A stretch of 64,000 bases of DNA from an uncultured Kiloniellaceae bacterium (GTDB taxonomy: Bacteria > Pseudomonadota > Alphaproteobacteria > Kiloniellales > Kiloniellaceae), in assembly GCA_947493695.1 (NCBI GenBank), contig CANLSF010000005.1:434001-498000 (forward strand), written 5' to 3'. The position numbers were made by a program, and so were the translations under genes. This document shows positions 9,232-18,574 of this stretch, one piece after another; the stretch's first letter is position 1; each line of letters opens with the position of its first letter. Under the pieces are notes generated by a model. It did no database searches, was not told the DNA's origin, and saw only the letters and a program-made list of their open reading frames with translations.

Positions 9232-10071
9232 CTATCCGGTGGCGCGGCCCTGGTCGCGCTGCAATGGATCAGACGTCAGGACCCGACCGGAGAGCGCCCC
9301 GAGCCAGTCCAGGCCGTCCCGAAGGCGTACAACCTCGCCAACCACCACCAGCGACGGCGGCTCGATGCCTTGATCGGCAACCTCCTCAGCGCAGGTGCCG
9401 AGCGTCGTCACCAGAACGCGCTGCTCTGAAGTACTCGCCTTGCTGACCACGGCCACCGGCTCATCCGGGCTTCGTCCTTTCTCGACGAGGGCACCGGAGA
9501 TCTGTGCGAGATGTTTGATCGCCATGTAGATCACGATCACCGGCGAACCCTGTGCGATTGCCCCCCAATCCAGGTCGTTGGGCATCACACCGCCCTGATT
9601 GTGACCGGTTACGAAGGTCACCGCTGAATTGGTATCTCGGTGGGTGACCGGAATTCCCGCGTAGGCAAGACCGCCGATACCGGCTGAAATACCTGGCACG
9701 AGCCGAAAAGAAACACCAGCCGCCACCAGTGCCAGAGCCTCTTCGCCGCCACGGCCGAAGACAAAAGGATCGCCCCCCTTGAGGCGCATGACCCTTTTGC
9801 CCTCCTGCGCATACCTGATCAGCCGTTGCGAGATGTCAGCTTGTTTTGGTGAGGGTTTTCCGCCCCGCTTACCGGCGTATTCCATCAAACAACCGGGTTT
9901 CGCCAGCTCCAGGATCGACTTATCGACCAGAGCATCGTAAACCACAACATCGGCGGACCGCAGGCCATGCAGGGCGTAAAGTGTCAGCAGACCCGGATCG
10001 CCAGGCCCTGCCCCCGTCAGCCATACCCAGCCGGGTTCAAACGCGGGAAGAGAAAAAGATAACTTGTCCAT
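9232..10071 (-). CDS. cobA: Uroporphyrinogen-III C-methyltransferase (SUMT)
   Basis: CobA methylates uroporphyrinogen III at C2 and C7 with two SAM molecules to give precorrin-2, the branch point to siroheme and cobalamin. The protein carries the tetrapyrrole methylase signature VWLTGAGPGDPGLLTLYALHG near the N-terminus, the VVYDALV segment, MRLKGGDPFVFGRGGEE and the GIPVTHRD block. About 279 residues, typical for stand-alone SUMT. The ATG at 10071 is used here. A GTG at 10080 has a better-spaced GAGG upstream and would add three residues. It is divergent from cbiD with about 60 bases between starts, so the two operons probably share a control region. Confidence 0.95.
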   Translation of the reverse strand: MDKLSFSLPAFEPGWVWLTGAGPGDPGLLTLYALHGLRSADVVVYDALVDKSILELAKPGCLMEYAGKRGGKPSPKQADISQRLIRYAQEGKRVMRLKGGDPFVFGRGGEEALALVAAGVSFRLVPGISAGIGGLAYAGIPVTHRDTNSAVTFVTGHNQGGVMPNDLDWGAIAQGSPVIVIYMAIKHLAQISGALVEKGRSPDEPVAVVSKASTSEQRVLVTTLGTCAEEVADQGIEPPSLVVVGEVVRLRDGLDWLGALSGRVLTSDPLQRDQGRATG

Positions 10072-10141
10072 GGAGCGCACTGTAACCTCACCATCACGTC
10101 CCGCCTAGCCAGAGACGACCGAAGAACTGTAAAAAAGCGAC

Positions 10142-11230
10142 ATGGCACGAAAACCCGAAGGAGAGCTGCGCCGAGGCTGGACAACAGGCGCCTGTGCAAC
10201 GGCTGCGACCCGCGCCGCCTACACGGCTATGCTCACTGGCGAGTTTCCCGATCCTGTTACAATAACGCTTCCCCGCGGCGAACAGCCCGCATTCGCTTTA
10301 AACCGGCAGGAACTTGGGATCGATTTCGCCCGCGCCGGAATTATTAAGGACGCAGGCGATGATCCCGATGTCACGCATCTCGCGGAAATCATCGTCACCG
10401 TGCGGCGCGGCGAATCCGGCAGCGGTGTGCTCTTCCGGGCCGGGCCCGGGGTCGGCAGTGTCACGAAGCCGGGCCTGCCGATTCCCGTAGGTGAGGCCTC
10501 GGTCAACCCGGTTCCGCGAAAAATGATGACGGAAACGATCCTGGAACTCGCAAAAAACTTTGGCGACGCCGGCGACATAGAGATCGAAATCTCCGTCCCA
10601 GGTGGCGAAGCTCTGGCGCAAAAGACCTGGAATCCACGTCTGGGTATCCTCGGAGGCCTCTCGATCCTGGGCACCACCGGGATTGTTGTCCCCTTTTCCT
10701 GTTCAGCCTGGATTCACTCGATCCACCGCGGCATTGACGTTGCGCGCGCCAACGGGCTCACCCATGTCGCAGGCTGCACGGGTTCTACCTCGGAAAAAGC
10801 CGTACAACAGATCCACGGCCTGCCTGACTTCGCCATGCTCGATATGGGCGACTTCGCCGGAGGTTTGTTGAAGTATCTGCGCAAACACCCTGTCCCGCTT
10901 CTAACGATTGGTGGCGGCTTTGCAAAACTCACCAAGCTGGCGGCGGGCCACCTGGACCTGCATTCAGGCCGCAGCCAGGTCGACTTCGATTGGCTGGCGG
11001 ATCAGCTCGCCGCGCTTGACGCACCGGGCTCACTCGTTTCAGCAACGCGTTCAGCCAACACGGCAAATCAGGTTCTGGGCTTTGCGCAGGACACAGGTAT
11101 AGCCTTAGCCGACGCAATGGCGACTGGCGCGCAGAAAACGGCGCTGGAACTCCTGGGCGGTGCAACCAAAGTGGAAGTTATCGTGTTTGATCGTTCAGGA
11201 AACCGCGTGGGACAAGCCAATGCCAAATGA
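10142..11230 (+). CDS. cbiD: Cobalt-precorrin-5B C1-methyltransferase
   Basis: CbiD methylates C1 of cobalt-precorrin-5B in the early-cobalt-insertion (anaerobic-type) corrin pathway. The N-terminal RRGWTTGACATAATRAAYTA, the KPGLPIPVGEASVNPVPRKM block and the late GGGFAKLTKLAAGHLDLHSGRS segment are diagnostic. The 362-residue length is normal. The start ATG at 10142 is supported by the immediately following family N-terminus. The 3' end overlaps cobK by 11 bases, so the pair is translationally coupled. Its presence in place of CobF is one line of evidence about the pathway type. Confidence 0.95.
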   Translation: MARKPEGELRRGWTTGACATAATRAAYTAMLTGEFPDPVTITLPRGEQPAFALNRQELGIDFARAGIIKDAGDDPDVTHLAEIIVTVRRGESGSGVLFRAGPGVGSVTKPGLPIPVGEASVNPVPRKMMTETILELAKNFGDAGDIEIEISVPGGEALAQKTWNPRLGILGGLSILGTTGIVVPFSCSAWIHSIHRGIDVARANGLTHVAGCTGSTSEKAVQQIHGLPDFAMLDMGDFAGGLLKYLRKHPVPLLTIGGGFAKLTKLAAGHLDLHSGRSQVDFDWLADQLAALDAPGSLVSATRSANTANQVLGFAQDTGIALADAMATGAQKTALELLGGATKVEVIVFDRSGNRVGQANAK

Positions 11231-11972
11231 AAAACGCGTCCTGATCCTGGGTGGTACCGGTGATGCCTTCAGCCTGGCAAAACTTCTGGATGAGAGCGGC
11301 GGCTTCGACATCATCTCCTCGCTCGCCGGTCGCACCCGATATCCGGTAGAGCCGCCGGGTCAGGTGCGATCAGGCGGTTTTGGCGGTGTCGCCGGTCTTG
11401 TGGATTTTTTGAAGAGCGCCTCCATAGAGGCAGTGGTCGATGCAACGCACCCATATGCGGCAAGGATTTCGGGCAACGCTGCAAAAGCCTGTAACGCCAG
11501 TAACATTCCGCACGTTCAGTTGCTGCGCCCTGCTTGGCAGGAAAAACCGGAGGATCACTGGGTTCCCGTTGAAACGCTCAGGAATGCCGCCGCCGAGATT
11601 CTCAAAAGGGGCTTTCAGCGAATCTTCCTGACCACTGGACGCCAGGAACTCAAGCCCTTCACTCCCATAAAAGACCGCTGGTTTCTCCTCCGGATGATCG
11701 ACCCGCCCAAAAACTCCCTCGGTTTCGAACAGAGTGAAATTATCCTCGGTCGCGGCCCCTTCGATACGGATGCGGAGGTCGAACTCATGAAAACACACCG
11801 CATCGACGCCATCGTGACGAAAAACAGCGGCGGCACGGCAACCTATGGCAAGGTCGAAGCGGCACAACGCCTGAAGCTACCGGTCATTGTCATCCAGAGG
11901 CCATCAGCAGCGGAAGGCAATTCCGTTACCACAGCGGATCAGGCCGTAAAATGGCTGAAGCAACTGATCTAG
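11220..11972 (+). CDS. cobK: Precorrin-6A (cobalt-precorrin-6A) reductase
   Basis: CobK/CbiJ reduces the macrocycle with NAD(P)H at the precorrin-6 stage. The 250-residue protein begins KRVLILGGTGDAFSLAKLL, the nucleotide-binding start of this family. It also has VDATHPYAARISGNAAKAC, FLTTGRQELKPF and the late VTKNSGGTATYGKVEAA block. The ATG at 11220 overlaps the end of cbiD by 11 bases. The gene converges with cobM, leaving 62 bases between stops. Given the neighbours, CbiJ activity on cobalt-precorrin-6A is likely. Confidence 0.93.
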   Translation: MPNEKRVLILGGTGDAFSLAKLLDESGGFDIISSLAGRTRYPVEPPGQVRSGGFGGVAGLVDFLKSASIEAVVDATHPYAARISGNAAKACNASNIPHVQLLRPAWQEKPEDHWVPVETLRNAAAEILKRGFQRIFLTTGRQELKPFTPIKDRWFLLRMIDPPKNSLGFEQSEIILGRGPFDTDAEVELMKTHRIDAIVTKNSGGTATYGKVEAAQRLKLPVIVIQRPSAAEGNSVTTADQAVKWLKQLI

Positions 11973-12034
11973 CGCGTATCGCGTTCGGGTCGGCCGGAGC
12001 ATCCTTCTAAAACGCAGCTGGCGCGGGAACCTCT

Positions 12035-12832
12035 TCAGGAAACCTTGGATTGCTCCGGTTCTTTGGGGCTTTTGCGTTCCGGCCGTAGCACATGCACGTG
12101 CGTCGGGTCATAGAGCTTGCTGTCGGTGAAGTCAGTGTCTTCGGACAGCACCCGCCCGACCAGGATCAAGGCGGTTCGGGTCAGCTTGGCGGCGCGAACC
12201 TTCGCGCGGATATCGGAAAGTGTGCCCCGAATCACGGCTTCATCCGGCCAGGACGCCCGAAAGACCACAGCGACCGGACAGTCCGCACCATAGAAGGGAG
12301 TCAGTTCTGCCTCGACATGCTTCAGGTTCCGTACTGAAAGATGGATTGCAAGAGTCGCCCCGGACGCGCCGAGCGTTGCCAGATCTTCCTGGTTCGGCAT
12401 CGCCGAACTCTTCATTGCCGTACGGGTCAGGATCACCGTCTGACTGACATCCGGCAGGGTCAACTCCTGCTCAAGGATCGCCGCCGCCGCTGCGTATGCG
12501 GGCACACCCGGCGTAATATCAAATGGAATCTCCAGCGCTTTTAAGCGACGAATCTGCTCGCCGATAGCCCCATAAAGCGACGGATCACCGGAATGTACTC
12601 GGGCCACGTCCTTGCCCTCGGCATGGGCTTTTTCGATTTCCGCCAGGATCTCATCCAGGTTCATCGGCGCGGTATCGATGACGCGCGCGCCCTCAGGCGC
12701 ATGGGCCACAACTTCTTCCGGCACCAGGGAACCCGCATAAAGCACCACAGGGCAGGCCGCGATCAAATCGCGCCCACGCAAGGTAAGCAGGTCGGCAGCC
12801 CCGGGGCCCGCGCCGATAAAGTGAACCGTCAT
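12035..12832 (-). CDS. cobM: Precorrin-4 (cobalt-precorrin-4) C11-methyltransferase
   Basis: CobM/CbiF methylates C11 of the ring. Tetrapyrrole methylase fold motifs are visible: [20 protein letters not shown] at the N-terminus, [30 protein letters not shown], and the [12 protein letters not shown] and TVILTRTA segments. At 265 residues the length is standard. Its start overlaps the cobJ stop by four bases (ATGA type), making it the last gene of the six-gene minus-strand operon that begins with cbiX. Confidence 0.94.
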   Translation of the reverse strand: MTVHFIGAGPGAADLLTLRGRDLIAACPVVLYAGSLVPEEVVAHAPEGARVIDTAPMNLDEILAEIEKAHAEGKDVARVHSGDPSLYGAIGEQIRRLKALEIPFDITPGVPAYAAAAAILEQELTLPDVSQTVILTRTAMKSSAMPNQEDLATLGASGATLAIHLSVRNLKHVEAELTPFYGADCPVAVVFRASWPDEAVIRGTLSDIRAKVRAAKLTRTALILVGRVLSEDTDFTDSKLYDPTHVHVLRPERKSPKEPEQSKVS

Positions 12833-14670
12833 GCTGCATCTCCCGAAGCTTTTAGTGGAACCATCTTCTTGGCATATCCGCGTGGTGTGTAAACCCAGGC
12901 TGCGCCGTCAGCGCGATCAATCCGCCGGGTCGTCGAAGCCCCAACCAGAACCACCGTCAGCATGTCGACTTTGTCCGGTGTCAACTCGGAAAGATCCAGC
13001 ACCGAAAGGGTCTCGCCGGACCGGCCAAGATTGCGTCCCAACACCACCGGCGTATCTGCGGGCCGGTGAGCGGACAGGATCTCCACAGCGCGGGCAAGCT
13101 GGGTCGTGCGGCGCTTGGAGACAGGGTTATAAAACGCGACCACAAAGTCTCCTTCAGCCGCGGCCTTCAAACGCCGTTCGATGGCTTCCCAAGGGGTCAG
13201 CAGATCAGAGAGCGAGATGGCGCAAAAATCATGCCCCAGAGGTGCACCGATCCGGGCCGCTGCTGCCTGAAGCGCCGAAATGCCCGGCACCACCTTTTGC
13301 TCGACTCTTAGCCAGGCCGGGTTATCCGCCCGGTCTAAGAGTTCGTAAACCAAAGCCGCCATGGCGTAGATCCCTGGATCGCCTGAGCAGATCAGGGCCA
13401 CGTCCCGTCCCTCAGCCGCCAGCTCCAGGGCCGCGCGCACGCGTGCCTCTTCCTCGCCAAGCGCATAGTCGTGACGGATCTTGTCTTTGGCCAGGGGGCC
13501 CAGCAGATCAAGATAAAGTCCGTATCCGACCAGATCGCTGGCCCGGCGCACCACGGTCTCGACTTCAGGTGCCCGCCACTCCGCATTGCCCGGTCCCAGG
13601 CCGACAACGGCCAGGCTGCCTCTTGCGCGGCCGAGCCCCGCCGGGTCGACCAATCCTGCGGAACGCGCAACCGCGCAGGTTGCCCGCGCCGACTTCACCT
13701 TCGGCTGGACTAATTGCCCGGTCGATCCGGCAGCGGCCAACGCCGCCCCTTCAGACACGCCGTGACACCCGACTTCGCGAAACACCAGATCCGAGGGGGT
13801 CGCCAAACGAGGTGTCTCCGCCTCCAAAATCTCAGCAGCAAAGAACCGTGCCGGAACCTCCAAAGCTTCAGCCACCGCATGAACCGCGGGCTCATCGGCT
13901 TTCACATCGATTGACACCACCGCGCCGACCGCGCCTGCAGCCAAGCCTTGTTCCGCGAGCGTCCGCTGCACCAACCCCAGAAGTTCCTCTGGCTCGGCAT
14001 TGCGCTCGCAGCCGACACCGAGCGTCAGCACCTGTGGATGGAAGACGAGTTCCTGTTCGGAACCTGCAATATCTTTTTCCGTGATCCGGATTGTAAGCGA
14101 TCCATTGTCACTCAACGGCAGATCGCTTCCACTGATCCAGTCTGCCGAGCCCTCCAGTCGGATGCTTTCACCCGCCAGCGCCGAGGCAACAAAAGCCTTG
14201 TAGTGTTCCGGGTTGCCCAACCGCCAACCCATCGGCGGCGCGTCCAGGGCAACTGAAAAACGGCGATCGCCTGCCGTCGTAACTGCAGCGTCAATGGAAA
14301 GGCGTTCGGCCAATGCTCTGGCTATTTCATTGGCACCGCGATGGCCACCCAGCAAAGGCACGACGGCGCTGCCATCCTCCGCCATCGCCACGACAGCGGG
14401 TTCGCTCAGCTTATCGCCTAGCAAGGGCGCCAGCGTCCGGATCAGAACGCCTGCAGCGCAAAGCCCCACGACCGTACGCCCAGCGCCAAAAAGCTCTCGG
14501 AGATGCTCTGCCACCGAGGAGAAACTCACCTCCACCGGCTCTGCCCGGCCTGCAAGGCCATGCAGTTCACTTCCTGGCCAGTCCGCGCTCAGGCGTTCGG
14601 CGAGATCCCTGCCCTTTGCGGTCAGAGCAACAAAGACCGGTGCGTCGAGTTGCTGATTAAGATCGGTCAC
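12829..14670 (-). CDS. cobJ: CbiG-CobE / precorrin-3B C17-methyltransferase (CobJ/CbiH) fusion
   Basis: This 613-residue protein combines two activities. Residues 1 to about 345 are CbiG-like: an N-terminal domain, the [19 protein letters not shown] motif of the central domain, and a CobE-like C-terminal domain starting [19 protein letters not shown]. CbiG opens the delta-lactone and releases the C20 fragment in the early-cobalt pathway. From about residue 355 the CobJ/CbiH methylase follows ([67 protein letters not shown]). CbiG-CbiH fusions are known. It overlaps cobI upstream and cobM downstream by four bases each. Confidence 0.92.
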   Translation of the reverse strand: MTDLNQQLDAPVFVALTAKGRDLAERLSADWPGSELHGLAGRAEPVEVSFSSVAEHLRELFGAGRTVVGLCAAGVLIRTLAPLLGDKLSEPAVVAMAEDGSAVVPLLGGHRGANEIARALAERLSIDAAVTTAGDRRFSVALDAPPMGWRLGNPEHYKAFVASALAGESIRLEGSADWISGSDLPLSDNGSLTIRITEKDIAGSEQELVFHPQVLTLGVGCERNAEPEELLGLVQRTLAEQGLAAGAVGAVVSIDVKADEPAVHAVAEALEVPARFFAAEILEAETPRLATPSDLVFREVGCHGVSEGAALAAAGSTGQLVQPKVKSARATCAVARSAGLVDPAGLGRARGSLAVVGLGPGNAEWRAPEVETVVRRASDLVGYGLYLDLLGPLAKDKIRHDYALGEEEARVRAALELAAEGRDVALICSGDPGIYAMAALVYELLDRADNPAWLRVEQKVVPGISALQAAAARIGAPLGHDFCAISLSDLLTPWEAIERRLKAAAEGDFVVAFYNPVSKRRTTQLARAVEILSAHRPADTPVVLGRNLGRSGETLSVLDLSELTPDKVDMLTVVLVGASTTRRIDRADGAAWVYTPRGYAKKMVPLKASGDAA

Positions 14671-15389
14671 GACCAGGCCTCCCCGCGACGATGGATCAGG
14701 ATCATGGAAAAGTACGGCGCCCCCTCCTCGGCAACCTCATCCAGAGGCAGAATGCGCTGGGTCTCCATGGTCGCCCGCTCGATGTAGTGCGCGCGGCCGG
14801 TGAGGTCCAACTCGTCCAGGACCTGCTTAACCTTCTCGAAGTGCCGCCCCACCTTAATGATGGCCGCAGCCTCAACCCCCTGAAGTCGCGCTTTCAGAGT
14901 TTCCGCCTCAAGCGGCGCAGGCAGGACGGTCAGAATGTCGTTGCGCGCCGCAAGGGCCGTTCCAAGAGTTGCCGCACAGGCCGTCAAGGAAGAGACGCCG
15001 GGCACAACCTCGACCGGAAAGCGCTCAGCCATACGTCCAAAGAGGTACATAAAGGAACCATAGAAAAAAGGGTCGCCTTCGCAAAGAACCGCGACGTCGC
15101 GACCGGCATCCAGGTGTCCGCCCAGTTCCTCTGCTGCCCGGTCGTAGACTTCCTGCGCCGGAAACCTTGCGGTGACCATAGGTACTCTAATAGCGATTTC
15201 AGTCTGCCCGCCCTGCAAATGTGGGGCAACGATGGCGCGCGCCAGGCTCTCGCCCGTATCAGGTGCCGGGTAGGCAACCACAGGCGCAGCCTGAAGAAGA
15301 CGCAACGCCTTGAGTGTAATCAGTTCGGGATCGCCCGGCCCGATTCCCAGGCCGTAGAGCCGGCCGGTCTGGCCGTTATTCGTCGTCAT
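14667..15389 (-). CDS. cobI: Precorrin-2 (cobalt-factor II) C20-methyltransferase
   Basis: CobI/CbiL adds the C20 methyl group. The 240-residue protein starts GRLYGLGIGPGDPELITLKALR, then has VVAYPAPDTGESLARAIV, VAVLCEGDPFFYGSFMYLFGR and VVPGVSSLTACAATLGTAL, all typical of the CobI/CbiL branch of the tetrapyrrole methylases. Junctions with cobL and cobJ are four-base ATGA overlaps, showing tight coupling. Whether the substrate already carries cobalt cannot be read from this gene, but the CbiX/CbiD/CbiG context favours cobalt-factor II. Confidence 0.94.
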   Translation of the reverse strand: MTTNNGQTGRLYGLGIGPGDPELITLKALRLLQAAPVVAYPAPDTGESLARAIVAPHLQGGQTEIAIRVPMVTARFPAQEVYDRAAEELGGHLDAGRDVAVLCEGDPFFYGSFMYLFGRMAERFPVEVVPGVSSLTACAATLGTALAARNDILTVLPAPLEAETLKARLQGVEAAAIIKVGRHFEKVKQVLDELDLTGRAHYIERATMETQRILPLDEVAEEGAPYFSMILIHRRGEAWS

Positions 15390-16594
15390 GTCTTTATTAC
15401 CGAAAACTGAGTGACCGGCATCAGGGGACGCCAGCCATGATAGGGGCCGACCGGGCCTAAGCGGGAGACCGCGATCCGGCTGAGTTCACCGCCAAGCTCG
15501 GCATGGCGGGTGATAAGAATTTGCTCGCTTTCCAGCGTCACGGCATTGGCGACCAGACGCCCGCCCGGCTTCAGAGCGTTCCAGCAGAAATCAAACAGGC
15601 CTTCGCCGGTCGCCCCGCCGCCGATAAAGATTGCATCTGGCTGTTCCAGATTTTCCAACGCGTGCGGCGCTTCGCCCGCAACGACCTGTAAGCCGGGCGT
15701 GCCAAGCGCCTCCGCATTCGCGGCGATCATGGCAAGGCGCTCCTTGTTCCGCTCAATCGCGACCGCCCTGTTCTGGCGTTCGGCGCGCATCCATTCAACC
15801 GAGATCGAACCGCAGCCAGCGCCTACGTCCCACAGCAACTGCCCTGGCATCGGCATCAGGGCGGAGAGTGTCGCCGCCCGCACTTCACGCTTGGTCATTT
15901 GGCCATCGTGATGAAAAGCATCGTCCGGAAGCCCTGGTGTCCGCGAGCGGAAAACAGCGTCTGAACCAGCCTTGCATTCAATGGCCAGACTGTTGAAGTC
16001 GGCCAGGTCGTCCGACTGCCAATCCTCATCAGCCCGACCTGTTAGAACCCGTTCCTTCGGACCACCCATATGCTCAAGGACCGTGATCTCGCTGCCGCCA
16101 AAGCCACGCGCCGACAGCAGCTTGGCAACGTCTTGCACTGTCGCGGCATTCTCACTCAGGATCAGCAGGCGCGCGTCGGGCTGAACGAAGCTTTGCAGCA
16201 GGGACAAGGGCCGGCCATGCAGAGAAAGCGTCTCCACGCGATCCAGGCTCCAGCCCAGGCGCGCAGCGGCCAAACTAAAGGCTGACGCACCCGGAACGAC
16301 AGTCATGACGTCGTGGCCAAACTCGTTGGCTAGCGCGGTTCCCACACCGAAGCAGAAAGGATCACCGGTCGCCAGCACACAAACACGCTTGTCCTGATGC
16401 GCGGCAATCTCCGGCAGCAGATCCATCATCGGGCTCGGCCAGGCCAGACGCTTGCGTCCGTCTTCCGGCAACAACGCCAGATGACGTGCGCCCCCCACCA
16501 GGACTTCGGCGGACTCCAAAAGCAAGCGAGCCGCTGGCGACAAGCCGTCAGGCCCGTCCTCGCCCAATCCCACAACTGACAGCCAGCGGTTCAT
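15386..16594 (-). CDS. cobL: Precorrin-6Y C5,15-methyltransferase (decarboxylating), CbiE-CbiT fusion
   Basis: The 402-residue protein carries both halves of CobL. The N-terminal CbiE-type methylase (residues 1 to about 210) starts WLSVVGLGEDGPDGLSPAAR and contains VCVLATGDPFCFGVGTALA. The C-terminal CbiT-type domain contains the SAM-binding block LLWDVGAGCGSISVEWMR and the later PDAIFIGGGATGEGLFD. Together they methylate C5 and C15 and decarboxylate the C12 acetate. It overlaps cobH by four bases at the 5' side and cobI at the 3' side. Confidence 0.95.
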   Translation of the reverse strand: MNRWLSVVGLGEDGPDGLSPAARLLLESAEVLVGGARHLALLPEDGRKRLAWPSPMMDLLPEIAAHQDKRVCVLATGDPFCFGVGTALANEFGHDVMTVVPGASAFSLAAARLGWSLDRVETLSLHGRPLSLLQSFVQPDARLLILSENAATVQDVAKLLSARGFGGSEITVLEHMGGPKERVLTGRADEDWQSDDLADFNSLAIECKAGSDAVFRSRTPGLPDDAFHHDGQMTKREVRAATLSALMPMPGQLLWDVGAGCGSISVEWMRAERQNRAVAIERNKERLAMIAANAEALGTPGLQVVAGEAPHALENLEQPDAIFIGGGATGEGLFDFCWNALKPGGRLVANAVTLESEQILITRHAELGGELSRIAVSRLGPVGPYHGWRPLMPVTQFSVIKT

Positions 16595-17238
16595 GACAGG
16601 GCTTCACGCTTCGCGAGACCAGCGAGAGCATTCACGCCCGCCGCTGCAATGGCGCTGCCGCCACGCCGCCCACGCAACGTGACGTAAGGCACCTGAAGCT
16701 TTGCTTCGACAAGAGCTTCCTTGGATTCAGCCGCACCGACAAAGCCAACCGGAAAGCCCAGAATGACAGCAGGTTTGGGAGCCCCCTTGCTCAGCAGCTC
16801 CAGAAGATGGAACAGCGCTGTGGGCGCATTCCCGACCGCGACAACGGCACCCTCAAGGTGATCCTGCCAGAGTTCCACCGCCGCCGCGGAACGCGTGGTT
16901 TCGAGCTTTGCGGCAAGCGGGCGGGTTCGATCATCATTCAAGCTGCAAAAAACGGCGTTATCGTTCGGCAAACCCGCGCGGATGACACCCTCGACGACCA
17001 TGCGGCAGTCCGCCAGGATCGGCGCGCCTGCCCGCAAGGCATCACGCCCCGCCTGCGCTGCATCAGGCGTCCAGGCAAGGTCATCCAGAATGTCCGGCAT
17101 ACCGCAGGCATGGATCAGGCGCTCGGCCACCGTTGCCATATCAGCATCCATCGCTGAAAAGTCCGCTTCTGAGCGGACCGTCGCGAAGGATTTCCGATAG
17201 ATCTCCTGCGGATCTCGGATGTAGTCGTAGTTTGGCAT
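16591..17238 (-). CDS. cobH: Precorrin-8X methylmutase
   Basis: CobH/CbiC moves the methyl group from C11 to C12 to form (hydrogeno)cobyrinic acid. The 215-residue protein shows YDYIRDPQEIYRKSF at the N-terminus, the catalytic His in RLIHACGMPDI (about residue 43), DCRMVVEGVI, and the C-terminal GFPVGFVGAAESKEAL and LRGRRGGSAIAAAGVNAL motifs. The ATG at 17238 is preceded by AGGCAGG. The frame opens six codons further upstream to a weaker start. It is the second gene of the operon, 79 bases downstream of cbiX. Confidence 0.95.
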   Translation of the reverse strand: MPNYDYIRDPQEIYRKSFATVRSEADFSAMDADMATVAERLIHACGMPDILDDLAWTPDAAQAGRDALRAGAPILADCRMVVEGVIRAGLPNDNAVFCSLNDDRTRPLAAKLETTRSAAAVELWQDHLEGAVVAVGNAPTALFHLLELLSKGAPKPAVILGFPVGFVGAAESKEALVEAKLQVPYVTLRGRRGGSAIAAAGVNALAGLAKREALS

Positions 17239-17317
17239 TACCCTGCCTTTACACACTGCGCGCTCAGCCCGCAGTTTCCGTCAATCTGCCAAAGCTCTAT
17301 TCAGCGGCGATCCGCCT

Positions 17318-18376
17318 TCAGCCCACGGCCTTCTTCATGCTTTTCGGCCCCAGGGGGTGATCGGCATGCGGATAAGGATGGTGGTGATGGTCGTGGCCAT
17401 GCCCGTGATCATGACTATGGCCGTGTGCATGCGCATGGTCGTGGGAATGCCCGTGGTCGTGAGAATGATCATGATCGTGATCATGACCCGGCTCGGCAGG
17501 TCCAGTGCCGATTCCTTCGACGTGGTGATGGTGGCTTTCCTGAGGAAGCCCGACCTCGGCATCGAAACCCAGAATCTGCTCACGATATTTGCAAAGTTTG
17601 CAGTTCATGAGGTTTTCACCGTCCAGAATCTCCTGAACCCGGTCGGCGAAGGCATCCAGAACCTGCGGGTGATCGGATAGATAAGAGGCTTTGATGAACT
17701 CGATCCCCGGATGACGGGCCGCAACCATATCGGTGTAGTCGTAAATCCGCTTTACCAGAATTCCCGTGAAGAGGAAGTAGGGAAAGACTATGATCCGCTT
17801 ATAACCGAGCTTCGCGGCATGCTCGAGACCAGGCTCCACGAGGGGAAAGGTGACCCCGGAGTAACAGGTCTCTCCCCAACCGAAACCGAACCCTTCCCAA
17901 AGCATGCGCATCACCTTGGAAACATTGGAATTAGCGTCCGGGTCCGAAGCGCCGCGCCCGACAACCATCAACAGGGTCTCTTCCAGAGGCACATCGTCAC
18001 TGGCCTGATCCAGTGCTTCCTGGATCCGGGCGGAAGCCGCCTTGATCAGCTTCGAATCGATGCCGAGCTCACGACCGTAACGGATCTCCATCTCCGGGTT
18101 TTGCGCTTCATAGGTATTGAGCACGGAGGGAATGTCGTTTTTGGCATGTCCGGCAGCGAACAGCATGCCTGGCACAGCCAGCACTACGTCATTCTTTTTC
18201 TCGCGTAATCGATCCAGACCATCGCGGATGATCGGCGTCGCGAATTCCAGGAATCCGCTATCCACATCATACTGCGGCATGCGTTCCTTAATGCCGCGCG
18301 CTACGGACTGAAACTCTCGAACCGCACCTTCGTCCCGGCTTCCATGGCCACAGACCATCACCCCGATCTTCGTCAT
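17318..18376 (-). CDS. cbiX: Sirohydrochlorin cobaltochelatase CbiX with Fe-S motif and His-rich tail
   Basis: CbiX inserts Co2+ into sirohydrochlorin, the committed step of the early-cobalt route. The N-terminus has the active-site motif VMVCGHGSRDEGAVREF, followed by the two-lobed chelatase core to about residue 260. A cysteine segment MNCKLCKYREQI then matches the MxCxxC redox/4Fe-4S motif reported for the long CbiX of Bacillus megaterium. The last 70 or so residues hold a dense His/Asp/Gly tract (HDHDHDHSHDHGHSHDHAHA and more), probably for metal binding. The ATG at 18376 gives MTKIGVMVCGHGSR; a longer frame opens at 18439. It is the first gene of the operon; no B12 riboswitch was seen upstream. 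Confidence 0.94.
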   Translation of the reverse strand: MTKIGVMVCGHGSRDEGAVREFQSVARGIKERMPQYDVDSGFLEFATPIIRDGLDRLREKKNDVVLAVPGMLFAAGHAKNDIPSVLNTYEAQNPEMEIRYGRELGIDSKLIKAASARIQEALDQASDDVPLEETLLMVVGRGASDPDANSNVSKVMRMLWEGFGFGWGETCYSGVTFPLVEPGLEHAAKLGYKRIIVFPYFLFTGILVKRIYDYTDMVAARHPGIEFIKASYLSDHPQVLDAFADRVQEILDGENLMNCKLCKYREQILGFDAEVGLPQESHHHHVEGIGTGPAEPGHDHDHDHSHDHGHSHDHAHAHGHSHDHGHGHDHHHHPYPHADHPLGPKSMKKAVG

Positions 18377-18574
18377 CACTTTTTTCCTTCTCTCGCCAGC
18401 AACATCCACTGTCACCGCCGCGCCGCTTCTCAGCGGCAAATTTGGCGGGCAGATTACGGCCCGCGCGCCCCTCAGTCCAAGGGATTGTTCCCGATCAGCC
18501 TGTCTTTTTGAGAAGAGCTCGAATCTTTCCCGGAAGAGATTGACCCTGAGCAGGCGTCACCTCATTCTCCGGCC

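Noticed and set aside
10081-10141. AGCCAGAGACGACC resembling part of a B12 box
   Set aside because: Only a partial match, with no room for the roughly 200-base riboswitch structure in a 60-base divergent spacer.
12831-14084. A 417-codon plus-strand open frame opposite cobJ
   Set aside because: Pro/Arg-rich translation with no domain; it is the antisense shadow of the confidently identified CbiG-CobJ fusion.
17357-17680. Plus-strand frame with Met/Val/Ile repeats opposite the cbiX tail
   Set aside because: It is the reverse complement of the His/Asp-rich C-terminal tract of CbiX.
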